Assembly: GCF_051622035.1 (NCBI RefSeq)
Contig: NC_135364.1
Span: 22,099,001 to 22,163,000, forward strand
Direction of reading: 5' to 3'
Origin: Arctopsyche grandis
Lineage: Eukaryota; Arthropoda; Insecta; Trichoptera; Hydropsychidae
Length of the DNA stretch: 64,000 nucleotides
In this document: piece after piece, positions 11,936 through 22,718 of the stretch
How the letters are laid out: every line of letters starts with the position of its first letter
Numbering within the stretch: the stretch's first letter is position 1
Program-made: the position numbers and the translations under genes
The notes under the pieces: generated by a model
The model's input: only the letters and a program-made list of their open reading frames with translations
Told to the model about the DNA's origin: nothing
The model's database searches: none

Positions 11936-13006
11936 TAATATGATTGATATTTTTACAGTCACAAATTATCATATGTCTTAACGGCTATGTACTATAATCA
12001 AATTTTGTATTATTACATTTTTAATGGGGTATGTATTGTAGTCAAATTTTGTACTATTACTTTTTTAAACGTTATTGTTAAATTAGATATGCAAATCAAT
12101 ATAATAGTACAAAACTTTTACGTACCTCCTTTTATATATGAAAATCTCATGTGATATTATATTTATTATTGGAAACATATTGTTTTTTTCATTATTTTTT
12201 TTATTCGAATGTACGAAAATACACATGCATGTAAGTATATACATATAATATTTTCGTTGTGTATATCCATGAAGATATCTAAGTATACACAACATAAGTA
12301 ATAAATCGGGTAAGTTGATCTGCGGAAGTTTATTTCATAGGCTCCCAATTTTTATCCCTGTGGACCCCTTCCTATTCTTTTTATTTTCTGTGGACCCCTC
12401 CCCCCCCCCCCGGTTTATTGCAAACAAAATGTAAGTAAATATTTGGATTCGGAACTAAACAAATCATAGCCTAGTAAAATTCTGACATAAAATGAATGCA
12501 CAAATAAATACTGCTAATGAGAGGGATGAACCTGAAACTCTTGATTGATCAATATTTGGCTTCAAATTAGTGAAGTATAGTTGTTAATCTCCATGTTCAC
12601 TGATTTGTAACCGGTTTATATTTTTCGAAAGAATCTTCGTAACCATACTAAAACAGCTCTCCACGCACGAGATATGCAGATGGAAAATGCATAGTGCAGG
12701 ATGAGCAACAGGAATATCTTTCTAAACTGCACTTTAAGTTTTTCGTTTGTGCTTAATCCAATCAGTTCTTGTAATTTTATTTTATTATTTCATAGTACAT
12801 ACATTTACTAGCCTCTTCTTACTTCACTTTTTATTCATATGTCTATCCCTAAATTTAAATCAATCGGTAAAATGTATCAAAAGTTAAAAATTTTACATGA
12901 ATTTTTATTGTTATTATTAATTTATGATTTAACACAACGATATACCATATAACATTTTTCAAATTAAGCTCTTTTTTATTATTTATTTTTTTACATGCAT
13001 ATATAC
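11936..13006. other. Intergenic, AT-rich; possible degraded hAT end at 12336
   Basis: No gene is seen. At 12336 the sequence CATAGGCTCCCAA followed by GTGGACCCC resembles a hAT terminus. A possible partner, TTGAGAACCTATG, ends at 13910 with GGTCTGTATGGACC just inside. No matching target duplication is visible, so a 1.6-kb element spanning both ends is only tentative. Confidence 0.4.
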
Positions 13007-13425
13007 CAGGAAGGCCTTACAGGTAACCCCAACGCGCCTTCCTGGCCAATTACAAACATTGCAGCATTTTTTTTATTATACAAGTCGCTGAATTACGAGA
13101 CACTGAAAAACTCACAAATTAACGAGACATCTATGAATTTTACATAAATTTTATTGTACATTAATCAATCTTAAATAGTGGTGACATAGTAGGTAGGGAG
13201 GATATTTATCCAATTTTACCGGGAACCGTTTCAACAATGAAATCAGAGAAAATTGGCAAACTCTGATAGGAAACGATCGACCTGGAGTCACAAATATCCA
13301 GATCTGACCAGCAGCACTACAGATATACTCAGAAAAATATTTTCAATCGAGGTCAGCTCATGGGATCGAACCCGGCGCCTCTCGACGCTAAGCAGAAGCT
13401 TAACGACCGAGCTATGCTTCTGGCT
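13007..13425 (-). mobile_element. tRNA-derived SINE, copy 1
   Basis: Read on the minus strand, the head contains an A box (TAGCTCGGTCGTTAAGC, 13414-13398) and a B box (GGTTCGATCCC, about 13372-13362). They are followed by a body with CTCTGATTTCATTGTTGAAACGG-type sequence near 13230-13250, shared with the copies at 14720 and 15770. The 3' part holds a CCAGGAAGGCC motif near 13007-13020. It is a retroposon rather than a tRNA gene because the body continues well beyond the tRNA-like head. Confidence 0.8.
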
Positions 13426-13599
13426 TTAAAAACATCTCATCAAATTATAACTATAAAGTATACATATGTATGTGTCTGAAGAACATAAGACTATCTCGAA
13501 TTACTATATTTTATTGCAAAATCGAACTTTTAACGAACACGATATAGGAATATACATTCATATGTATACATATATCAAAAAATATTTGTAGATATACAT

Positions 13600-13750
13600 A
13601 TGTATCACAGGAAGGCCTAACAGGTAGACCCCAATACCCCCTCCAAGACAATTAATTACAAACATTGCAGCATTTTTATTACATAAATCAATGTATTTCG
13701 AGAGGCTGATAATCCACTGAGTTATTCACTAATCAAAACATCCTCAAACG
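13600..13750 (-). repeat. SINE tail fragment
   Basis: Shares the AGGAAGGCCT, CAGGTA and ACAAACATTGCAGCATTTTT motifs with the 3' part of the 13007-13425 SINE, without a tRNA-like head. A related CCAGGAACGCC motif (minus strand) is near 16025-16035. Probably a truncated copy. Confidence 0.6.
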
Positions 13751-14166
13751 TGGTTTTAAAGACTGTTTGAAGGATATTTAAATGTTGAACAAAGACCTAA
13801 AGTTCATCATCCTGGACGATTGTCAATGACAAATTGGGGAATTGGGAAAATTCATAGACCCCTGCAAGTCTACCGCTGAGGGTCTGTATGGACCACTTTG
13901 AGAACCTATGATGTGGATGATCACTTGTAAGCAAGTCAGGTCATATATAAATATGACCTAACACAAAATCTTACACTGCTGTCGATTAGTAATAAACAAG
14001 AGCGCCATTTAGAGCACACCAATGATACCAAATATTATAAACCAATCCAATTAGTTTGTCTCCACTATGTCGTGAACATCAATAAGTATATTATCAATTT
14101 TTCGCGCTTTCATCTGAGTGGTTTTTGAAAAGGGTCCTTTCATTGCCAGAAGTCGTTTATCGTCAA

Positions 14167-14490
14167 TTATTTATTTAATAGTTTGGACCGCGAAGAAAAC
14201 ATCAACACCGTTGAATGGAGAGCTTTGAAAAACGAAATAAATAAGCGAGCAAAGACGCGCACCCACCCCTGACTACGTAAATAAAAATAAAAATGGATTA
14301 TTGGCAAACATTCAAAATCCGCATCCAGAAATAGAGTCAGGCGGCCGCACAGATATTCCCGCGGGACTCTTCCCGCACCAGAAATGATGCACCGGCCGGT
14401 TGACCAGCTCCAAACAACACAAACAAGCATCGACCCTCGTTTTCGGACTGCATCATCAGATAACATTATGAAAAATGTACAAAATGCCAA
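14167..14490. other. GC-richer patch, no product recognised
   Basis: A 107-codon open frame is present on the minus strand, but its translation has no recognisable motif. I treat it as non-coding repeat-derived sequence. Confidence 0.3.
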
Positions 14491-14719
14491 ACCATTACCT
14501 AGTCAAAACTGAGCAATTTGGCATACTACGATAAAAACATGGTAAGTAGTGACCTCCATGACAGACAAATCAAACAAACAATGAGTAATCTTAGCAAGAT
14601 TGTTTGATGTGCTACAACTTATCTGCACTAAATCAGCTAACTTGGCAGCAGGTAAAAAATACGCAATTCCTCAAGAAGATCTTTTGATCATCGCGCACTC
14701 ATCCAAAAGTTCATAACCA

Positions 14720-14890
14720 GCAGAATAGACTAGTGGTTAGCATATAATGCTTTGAACAGAGTGGTCACGGGTTCAAATCCCACTAGTTTCTACTGGCGAG
14801 ATCTTGGATTTGTAACTATCCTATCAGAGTTTGCCAATTTATCTTATTTTCATTGAAACGGTTCCAACAAATTGACAACCTTGCAAAATC
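14720..14890 (+). mobile_element. tRNA-derived SINE, copy 2 (different head)
   Basis: Plus-strand head with an A-box-like TAGTGGTTAGCATATAATGC (14731-14750) and B box GGGTTCAAATCCC (14769-14781). The body CTATCAGAGTTTGCCAATTT and TTGAAACGGTTCC follows at about 14820-14865, the same body as the other two SINEs though the tRNA-like head differs. Confidence 0.8.
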
Positions 14891-14934
14891 TAGAGTTTTC
14901 AGCAATCTCAAATTTCGCTAAATTATATAAAATT

Positions 14935-15399
14935 GGTTGTGGCTATTTGCAGGTACTATATCTGCAACAGGCGCAAAGCCTTCTGCGCATGCGCGTGAAC
15001 TCATAATCCGATTATAATTTCTTACATTTAATGTATGCTAGACTTGTTTAACCGCTTAGCTGCCCAAAGCGCCTTAAGGCGCAAACAGCCGTATCTATTA
15101 TACGCTCAGCGCGTCGGCTGGGCGTCTAAGCGGTTAATCAATCGTTCATTATTTTAATATTATATGTTTAATCAATCGTTCATACTACGTCACTTAACGA
15201 GTTCGAACTAAATTTTAATAGGTCTAAAACAAAATTTTATCAGTAAACACGCTGACAGTGACAGTTCACGCGCATGCGCAGAAGGCTTTGCGCCTGTCGC
15301 AGATATAGTACCTGCAAATAGCCAATAATTCGCAGATATAGTACCTGCAAATAGCCAATAATTTGCAGATATGTGTAGTACCTGCAAATAGCCACAACC
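14935..15399. mobile_element. Mutator-like element with GGTTGTGGCTATTTGCAGG ends, copy 1
   Basis: The 465-bp element begins GGTTGTGGCTATTTGCAGG and ends with the exact complement. It is flanked by a perfect 9-bp direct repeat TATAAAATT (14926-14934 and 15400-15408). The right arm carries about 2.5 tandem copies of a 33-bp subterminal unit (GCAGATATAGTACCTGCAAA core). CGCATGCGCGTGAAC lies inside each arm. Nine-base duplications are typical of Mutator-like transposons. A piggyBac-type MITE (15048-15137) is nested inside. Confidence 0.88.
15048..15137. mobile_element. Miniature piggyBac-type MITE nested in the 14935 element
   Basis: A 90-bp palindromic unit begins TTAACCGCTTAG and ends CTAAGCGGTTAA, bounded by TTAA. 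Internal GCCTTAAGGCGC is itself palindromic. The related Mutator-like copy at 41217-41750 lacks this insert at the corresponding place, supporting later insertion. Confidence 0.75.
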
Positions 15400-15769
15400 T
15401 ATAAAATTTACAAATTTGACCATACATATGTAGATATGTCTCTGTGGATATTAATCGATATGTATTTATTTTATTTTTATTTTTATTGTTACAATCAATA
15501 TACACTCATCATCACAGATTGCTACAATGCGACGAGTGTACGTTTAACGGTCAGAAATACAATATACATATACAATCAGAATACAAAGCATATAACAATT
15601 AATCAGAAATAATAATCATAGAAACATCTATGGATTATTTTTAGATTTTGTGTACAATTTTATACATATAATAAATACGAAATTATAGAGATATCTATAG
15701 ATTTCAGATTACTGTGCATAATTTTTACAAATTATACACAGACAGATTTTTGTGACAACAGGAAATGAT

Positions 15770-15950
15770 CTAATACCAATTTTTCAGGAACCGTTTCAAC
15801 AATGATCAGATAAAATTGGCAAACTCTGATAGAGAAAAGATCGGTTTGGAGTCACAAAACCCCCAAACCTAACCAGCAGTTTGACGATGACTCGAACCTT
15901 CGGTCTCAGTGGTGCTAATTATATACGCTACCAAACTGCTGGCTTATGTA
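15770..15950 (-). mobile_element. tRNA-derived SINE, copy 3 (third head)
   Basis: On the minus strand the head has an A-box-like TAGCGTATATAATTAGCAC (15930-15912) and B box AGGTTCGAGT (about 15900-15890). The body (plus strand GGAACCGTTTCAACAATGA, AAAATTGGCAAACTCTGATAG) matches the other two SINEs. The flanks 15951-16040 hold a related tail motif ending TTCCTGGTA. Confidence 0.8.
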
Positions 15951-16040
15951 ATTTGTATAATACTAATAATATTTGTATTAAATGTCCAACGTTTCAAGCC
16001 AGGTAGGAGCATTGGGGCTTCCCGCTAGGCGTTCCTGGTA

Positions 16041-16947
16041 TAAAATCAAAGATAAATAAAAATAAAATAACAAAGCTCGTTGACCAATAGATATAGAGTT
16101 TGCGTAATGTAAATGAAATGGGCACACAAGTGCAGTAGCATTTCATACTTCCTGCATAACAGATTCATCATATCTACTTGCGTAGGTAATCATCGGAGTT
16201 CGATAGGAATTGATCGTATGTAAGTATATACATATGTACATACGGTTTCGATATAGGTCAACCTACTGTGTATTTTCAGTGCGAACTGTCTCGTTTATTT
16301 ACACTTCCGTACGATTTCAGATAAACTGAATCGAATCGTTGAAAATGTGAACATTTCATCGCGCAATACCAATAATAATAATACACGGACGCGAATATTC
16401 TCCGCTAAAAAATGAATCATTGATGTACGCGCGCCAACTGGATCGTCAAAACACACTGAATACATTTTTCAAATAAATAAATAAATCGGTGGAGTTGTAA
16501 TTGAGTAAGCATTGTAGGCGCAAATTATGGCTAGCGTAATAGTACGAGTAATCTTTGAGAGATTGATAGGCTATTTTGAAAAATTTAGACAGAATATCCT
16601 AACGTGCGTCACCGTTTTTAAATTAGTGTTTCTTAGAGATATATATGTAGATTTTTTAAACTGTATAATTTATTTTATTCTTTGATCGTAATGGATTTAT
16701 GTATATTGTTTGTTGCTGCTGTGATCGAAAACTATACTAAATTATAATAAAAACTAAAAAATCATAGAATTGGGTATAAAAAATGAGAAGTATCGAATAA
16801 AATTCATTTGTTTTTTTTCACCGACAAACATATAATTGAATACAATTTTTTTATTGTGTTGTCTTCAAATACATATGTGTATAGTCTCAAAAATTGTAAA
16901 CCCTTAAATTAAAAAATCAATTTGTGAATTTTTCACAACTTTTGTAC
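16041..16947. other. Intergenic, no gene recognised
   Basis: AT-rich sequence with scattered simple repeats. No coding, RNA or repeat signal was recognised. Confidence 0.4.
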
Positions 16948-17097
16948 GGTTCGTTGATTATTCCGCATAAAGCGATCTCGCACACGCTACTTAAATCTCG
17001 ATCACGAAACCTCTGGCACCCGAAAATTCATCCACCGAGAGTAATACACGCGAACTATCATACTTACGGGAACCCGAGTGCCAGATATTCGTATTGT
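16948..17097. mobile_element. Truncated Mutator-like MITE, GGTTCGGTG family
   Basis: It starts GGTTCGTTGATTATTCCGC, then shares CTGGCACCCGAAAATTCATC and GAACCCGAGTGCCAGATATTC with the family. The other terminus is missing. No target duplication is visible. Confidence 0.65.
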
Positions 17098-17335
17098 AGT
17101 AATAGTATGTAGTAGTTTTTTTGTTGCCTTCTAAAGTGACTTTTTTTTTGGTTTCACTCTAGAATCAATTTTTTTTAAGTTTTACTAAGCTTCGCACGTT
17201 ATTTGTAAAATAAACCGCTTAAACATGACTAATCTAATAATAAACATTAATTTGTTTTTTTATTAAATTTATTTGAATCGAAAAAAATACATTTAAAGAC
17301 AACCAATCAGAAATGAATTACACACACACACAACT

Positions 17336-17935
17336 GGAACTGAAAAAATAGCCCTGATCTAGAACTGAAAACGGAATCCGGAACAGGAAACGAAAAAAGA
17401 ATCCGGAACCAGAACTGAAACAGGATTCCGGATCCAGAACTGAAAAAGGATTTGGGATCAAGAACTGAAACAGGAATCCGGATCCGGAACAGGAAATGGA
17501 AATTGAATCCGGAACCGGAACTGAAACAGGAATCGGGAACCGGAAATGAAACAGTTATCGGGAAGCGGAATTAAAAGGTATCCAGATCCGGAACTGAAAA
17601 AGGAATCCAGATCTGGAAATGAAAAAGGAATCTGATAAAAGAACCGGGAACCGGGACTGAAAAAGGTATCCAAAACTGGAACTGAAAAAAGAATCGGAAC
17701 CAGAACTGGAAAAGGAGTCTGGAACCGGAAATGAAACAGGAATCGGGAACCAGAACTGAAAAACATATACAGATCTGGAAATGAAAAAGGAATCCGGAAC
17801 TGGAAATGAAAAAGGAATCCGGAAGCAGAACTGAAAAATAAATCCGTACTGGAGCTGAAAAAGGAATCGTGATCCAAAACTGAAACATGAATCGGAATCA
17901 AAAACTGCATAGAAAAGGGAATCGAAATCGATGTC
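17336..17935. repeat. Degenerate purine-rich minisatellite, about 18-bp unit
   Basis: About 600 bp of tandem, diverged copies of a unit close to GGAATCCGGAACTGAAAA, strongly purine-biased on the plus strand. The minus-strand frames it leaves open (17458-17937 and 17571-17888) translate to low-complexity FLFxFRF/PVPVLD repeats and are not considered a gene. Confidence 0.85.
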
Positions 17936-18252
17936 ATAGAAAATTAGCTTTTTTCGATAACATCATGGATTCTACCACCCACACGTTAATTATATTAAAC
18001 CTTACAAAGTATCTTTCGAAATTATATATTAGATAGATAAACGCTGTTCTAGTCTAAATTATTAATCATCGATAAAATTTGACCTCAAGAATTCTGAATC
18101 CTTGTGTCTAAAACCGTATAAACAAAAACTTTTCCTAGTCCTCTCCGTTAGAATGGTCCCATTTGAACGATGAGAAGAAAGTGTTCTCGTATCTGCCATA
18201 TAAATCATAGAAGATCGATATCATAGGAACGTGTATCGAGAGTGGCATTTGG

Positions 18253-18432
18253 ATGCAACCCTGGACAGACACCCAGCTGCTGGATCGTATCTGGAACACC
18301 AACCACCGGGCGTCTCGCATCTTATGTCAGTTTATGAAACTGGAGTCATGGCGAGTTCACACACGCTCAGCAGCGGTTTCTTTCATCGCATCGGCGGCCA
18401 CGCTGGACAATCATAATTCGCCGCGGTCGGGG
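18253..18432 (+). CDS. Candidate upstream first exon of LUBEL
   Basis: A GC- and CpG-rich block (about 18230-18860) stands out from the AT-rich surroundings. An ATG at 18253 opens 60 codons (MQPWTDTQLLDRIWNTNHRA...) with a natural-looking composition. It could end in phase 0 at a GT at 18433 (or at 18439 or 18448), which would join in frame to the LUBEL exon whose internal acceptor is TTACAG/AGACCAGC at 22728. TGACGTCA at 18811-18818 would then lie downstream in the intron. The donor is weak and homology is not established. The block could instead be a CpG-rich promoter with chance open frames. Confidence 0.35.
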
Positions 18433-19252
18433 GTGGCGGTGGGCGGTGTTGGGTGTTATTTCTGGTTGTGGGCGACAGTCGAGCACCGCCGGCCTCTCCT
18501 GGTGGCTGCAGCATCCCGGGACATCCCGAAGTCTATTTCGGCTCGTTAGCCGCTCTCGTAACGTGTGCGGTCGATGGGTTTTCCGCCGATCTAACCCCAT
18601 CGCCGCCACCGATCATGAATGTGAGTGCCTCGCCAAAATGGCGTCGATCCTCCCCCGTCGCGACAATTTCAAAAATAGCGCCTGCACGTGTAATATTGCA
18701 AAATTACAACTTAAAAATAGAAACTGCCGCGAATTCGGTTGGGCAACGGCACAACTACACTGAAATCTAGCGTGTGCGTGATGCGTGAGCGCGACGCGTG
18801 TGCGTGCCTTTGACGTCATACCTGCAACAAAATTCGTCGCGTTGATACATGAAGACGCGCACGATTGCGTTGAGTGATCTCAGTGTTGACTGTCTAAATT
18901 GGTCCTGATACTCATTAACGTGATTAGATCAACATTGTGACCTCAACGATCTAAATAAATTACGTGAAATGTATTTCAACTAGCCGATACCCGATGTACC
19001 TGGTGTCACCCAAGCTAAAATTTCTACCGTCAAATAAATCATCAATAATTTTAGCTCTGAGGTCGTCCGACATGGTAAACGGATTATTCCGCAAAAAGCT
19101 ATCTCACACCCGTCACTACATTTTCGATCACGGAATATCTGGCACTCGAGTTCTCGTTAGTACAATATTTCAATGGAGTTTTTGGGTGCCAAATGTTCCG
19201 TGATCGAGATTTTAGTGATGTATGCGAGATTGCTTTTTGGGGAATAATCACC

Positions 19253-19593
19253 AGAGATCGGCGCGGAAATGCGCCAGCACAGAAAAAAATGGGATCCTTT
19301 TGTCAATTTCTATTGTTAACCTTTAAGGTCTGACCGCACTATGCGTCTGCGACACGAACGGCAGCGTGCGGCCAAATATTGTTTGTATGAAATTGTATGA
19401 GATATAACGCACTACGCGTCACGCGACAGAGTTGCCTTTTGTATCAACTTTGCCGTTTTGTGTCGTACTGCAGCAGTCGACGGCCGTATAGTGCGGTCAG
19501 ACCTTTAGAAAGCAAAACAAAAGGTTAACAATAGAAATTGACAAAAGGATCCCATTTTTTTTTTGTACTGGCGCATTTCCGCGCCGATCTCTG
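19253..19593. mobile_element. Palindromic element nested in the 19074 MITE
   Basis: Ends AGAGATCGGCGCGGAAATGC and its complement. Arms extend through GGGATCCTTTTGTCAATTTC. The flanking repeats ATAATCACC (19244-19252) and ATAATCAAC (19594-19602) agree at 8 of 9 bases, consistent with a 9-bp duplication of the host MITE's end. It contains a third element at 19325-19506. Confidence 0.8.
19325..19506. mobile_element. Innermost nested palindrome, AAGGTCTGACCGCAC ends
   Basis: About 182 bp with ends AAGGTCTGACCGCACTATGC and the complement CTATAGTGCGGTCAGACCTT-like arm. It is the third level of nesting at this site. It shares the AAGGTCTG terminus with the 8048 and 30986 elements, suggesting a common superfamily. 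Confidence 0.7.
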
Positions 19594-19648
19594 ATAATCA
19601 ACGAACCGTCCGACATATCTGCTAGTTATTAAACAACTAATTGCATGT

Positions 19649-19822
19649 GGTAAACGGATTATTCCTCACATTGCGATCGCGCACGCGACAATCTAACATA
19701 TCTAACACTCGAGTTCCCGTTAGCATGATAGTTCGCGTGGGTAGCTCTCGATGACTGGAATTTTCGGGTGCCAGATGTTCGAGACGTGTGCGAGATCAAT
19801 CTGTGTGGAATAATCACCGAAC
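19649..19822. mobile_element. Mutator-like MITE, GGTAAACGG/GGTTCGGTG family
   Basis: Complete-looking 174-bp copy: GGTAAACGGATTATTCCTC at the left and GGAATAATCACCGAACC at the right, with ACACTCGAGTTCCCGTTAG inside. No clear target duplication remains. Confidence 0.75.
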
Positions 19823-19989
19823 CCTAAAAAATATATACATTCAAGAACAAAGCTTGTCGATCAATACTAATTGAAATTTATAATTTACCTACAACTTCAT
19901 TATCATAATATTTATATATTAAAAACTTTGTGCTCAAAATAAGCTTTGTAGATTAAACCGTTGAAACTGCACATCATTAAAATATCAAT

Positions 19990-20125
19990 CATGAAACATC
20001 TGGCACCTGAAAATTCCATCCATCGAGAGATACACACTGAACTATCATACTGACGAGAACTCGAGTGCAAGATATTCCGTATTCGCGATTTTCGTGGCAA
20101 CGATTTTTGTGTGTGTGTGCGTTTA
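19990..20125. repeat. Fragment of the GGTAAACGG MITE family
   Basis: Contains AACATCTGGCACCTGAAAAT and GACGAGAACTCGAGTGCAAG, the internal arms of the family, without termini. A GT microsatellite adjoins its right end. Confidence 0.6.
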
Positions 20126-22251
20126 CTTATAGGTTCAGGATCCAAGGAGTTCCAAATTATGGACGCGGATTAGATCAAACACTATTTATTGTATGTACGT
20201 CACTTACCAAAGGGCAAGTGCCCTTCATCAGTTAGATAGTTCCCTAGCACTCAATCTATACACGCTCTGCACTATGCACGCTCGCTAGCTACACACTCTG
20301 CACGCTAAAAACCAAATCCTACTTGTACGTATATGTAAAGATCTCAATTCAACAATACTAAAAACTCTTATTATTTTATATATGTAGGTATAAATCTAAT
20401 TTTCTTACTTCTTGGATATCAACGATCGAAGCATCTAGAAATATGAATCCAAACCTAATCTAGCCTAACACCAATAGTAGATATATACAAGTAAATATTT
20501 TTAGCATATATGTATAATTATATCTACAAACACACAATTCAATATAAGAATACCTCAAAGAAACCAATTTTGTGGAGTTGGCATTTGGCAAATAGAAATA
20601 GGCAGTTCTGATTTAAAAACTAGTTATCTCACTTGTCATAATTTACATAAGAAAGTAGAGTTTGAGTCCACGTAATGTAGAAGTGATCAATTTTAGAACT
20701 GTTGTGGTATTTTTATTGTGAATTTTACTGACATCGTATACTATTCGTCACAGCTAAAACAAGGTATTTTATATAATAAAGGAAGCACCATTAATTGGCC
20801 GGTCTATAGTAGTCGACCAAAACATACCATTATCTTTATGAACCTTGTGTGTCCACAACGATGCTTTTGATAGCAATATTTGACTTTACTTTTAACAATA
20901 AATCTAAATGGACAATTATGGCACACCTTTAAAATCGCAGTGGCCAATTACTATATATAGACCTGGTTTTTCATCATATATAATTTCAACTGAAATTCAT
21001 TGTTCCAATAAATTACATTATGCGTCATAAAATGTAATATCTGACTGCTCTTTGTTTCGTTTCGACATTCAAACAACATGCCTCACATTTGCGTGTCAAC
21101 AACGATGCAGTTTATTTTGATTCTGCCACATGACTAATTTCGAGCTTTGATTGGTTCGTTCCTTTCATTTCCTTTCCAATTGCACCAAAATTGCAGTGAG
21201 TCCGTCGCGAGCAACGTTCCAGCCATTTAATTCACTTAATAGATCAATTTAAAAGTGTCTCCAATGACACGATTAGAAATAGCAGAGGTCATCAACACGG
21301 ACCTTCACATCTTGCAAAATACATATAAAAATAAATTACTCCAGCTCTGAATATTTTTACACGACACGTCTCTGTATTTAAACGGTATCGTGAGCGTCAC
21401 ACGTTCCAATATTTTCGAGAGAAAAAACATTTGTGTAAACTTACATATAATAATATTACATATAATATGTGGCATAGCCCTGATTTCATATTTAAGAAGT
21501 CGACCTGTCTGGCAAAGTATTCTATATACATAAACACATTTCAAAGTTTCGCCACCTACTCACATTGCTGAAAATAATAGATACATATTATGATTGCTCG
21601 AAATATGAACGGATATGACGGTTTATACATATTTTTCCGATGGTTGCATTCTAACGCCATTTAAAATGGCGTCGGTGGCGTCGCTGCCTCGTACGCCATT
21701 TTGATCTCGCATTCTAATGGCTCTGATTACATACGTATACAATGCCATGCGATAGAATGGTTTTATAATAAATTAAGGCGATAGAAAATGTCCGAAGAAT
21801 GCTTTTATCGCCGGTGATGAAACTCGTCACTCCCCCCGTGTGATTCAACGGTCATTTTTGGCCCAAGACTCTAATTTAAACGTTATAAAAATAAAATATA
21901 AACGGATCGCTTCTAAAAATTGCGTCCATTTTTAATTGGAGGTGAAAACGAGCCGATACGTCACAATATGCATCATAACTTTAATATATTATAAACGATT
22001 TTGGTGCTTTGTTGTCATGGTTTTATCATCAAGTGTTCTTCAAAAGTTCTGTCTAAAACAATGTATATGTATGTTACAGTGATTTAATACTAGCAGTGAA
22101 AGTATAATTTCACTGTCGTTTTAGGGAATTCATGTTCCAAATACTTCACATTTACTTCCGATATTTTTATTAATGTTGTGTATTCTTCTACCTCCAACAA
22201 AAGGTTTTCGATGTATTTTTCAGTGTATAAATGTTCAATTATATTATAGAG
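20126..22251. other. Non-coding stretch upstream of LUBEL coding exons
   Basis: No gene is seen. Points of interest are a near-perfect palindrome ACGCCATTTAAAATGGCGT near 21653-21671, followed by another CGCCATTTTGATC, in a GC-richer patch (21640-21850). If 18253 is the first exon, this is part of the first LUBEL intron. Confidence 0.4.
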
Positions 22252-22374
22252 GTAGGACCGGAAGCGCGCCGTCTATTGTTCCATTATTGTAAATGCTTTG
22301 TAAAAAAGGTTCGGCAAACCTTTAACAATGCATTTACAACATGTGAACAATGAACAGCGCGCTCTGGGTCCGCT
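22252..22374. mobile_element. Short Mutator-like MITE, AAGGTTCGGCAAACCTTT-core family, copy a
   Basis: About 123 bp with AGCGCGCCGTCTATTGTTCC and a facing arm ending GCGCGCTCTGGGTCC. The palindromic core AAGGTTCGGCAAACCTT is shared with three other copies (23932, 24457 and 50678). No clean target duplication is visible here. Confidence 0.75.
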
Positions 22375-22718
22375 CTTTAAATTTATATACATCATAAGGC
22401 AAGTTCAATGATGTAGAGACCAATTTTTACAGTTTGTCCAAATACAGCTTCATATGGAGACCGTTTTATTCCTGAATGGAATAACCTATTTTTTTATCAT
22501 TTACAAGGCTCTTTTATACTTCACTTCGCAAACGATCGAGCTAAAATTCCTACAGTCTTTTGAAACTTTGCCATTTTGCGCCGTTTGGTCTACGATGGAA
22601 ATTTCAATCGATTTTTTATATTTTATTCTGTATGTGTGTGTACCTATTTAAATAAATAAATAAGAAAAAAAATAACGCATAATCAAAATTTTATAGCAAA
22701 TATGTATTGGTACATAAA

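Larger units (their letters stand above)
19074..19607. mobile_element. Mutator-like MITE with 9-bp duplication, interrupted
   Basis: It begins GGTAAACGGATTATTCC and ends AACGAACC. The flanks carry a perfect 9-bp repeat GTCCGACAT (19065-19073 and 19608-19616). Inside are facing copies of GATCACGGAATATCTGGCAC and its complement. The right arm is split by another palindromic element at 19253-19593. Confidence 0.88.

Noticed and set aside
13362-13425. tRNA gene on the minus strand
   Set aside because: A and B boxes are present, but the sequence continues into a SINE body shared with two other copies and does not fold into a complete tRNA by eye.
17458-17937. 159-codon minus-strand gene
   Set aside because: It is a translation of the 18-bp minisatellite.
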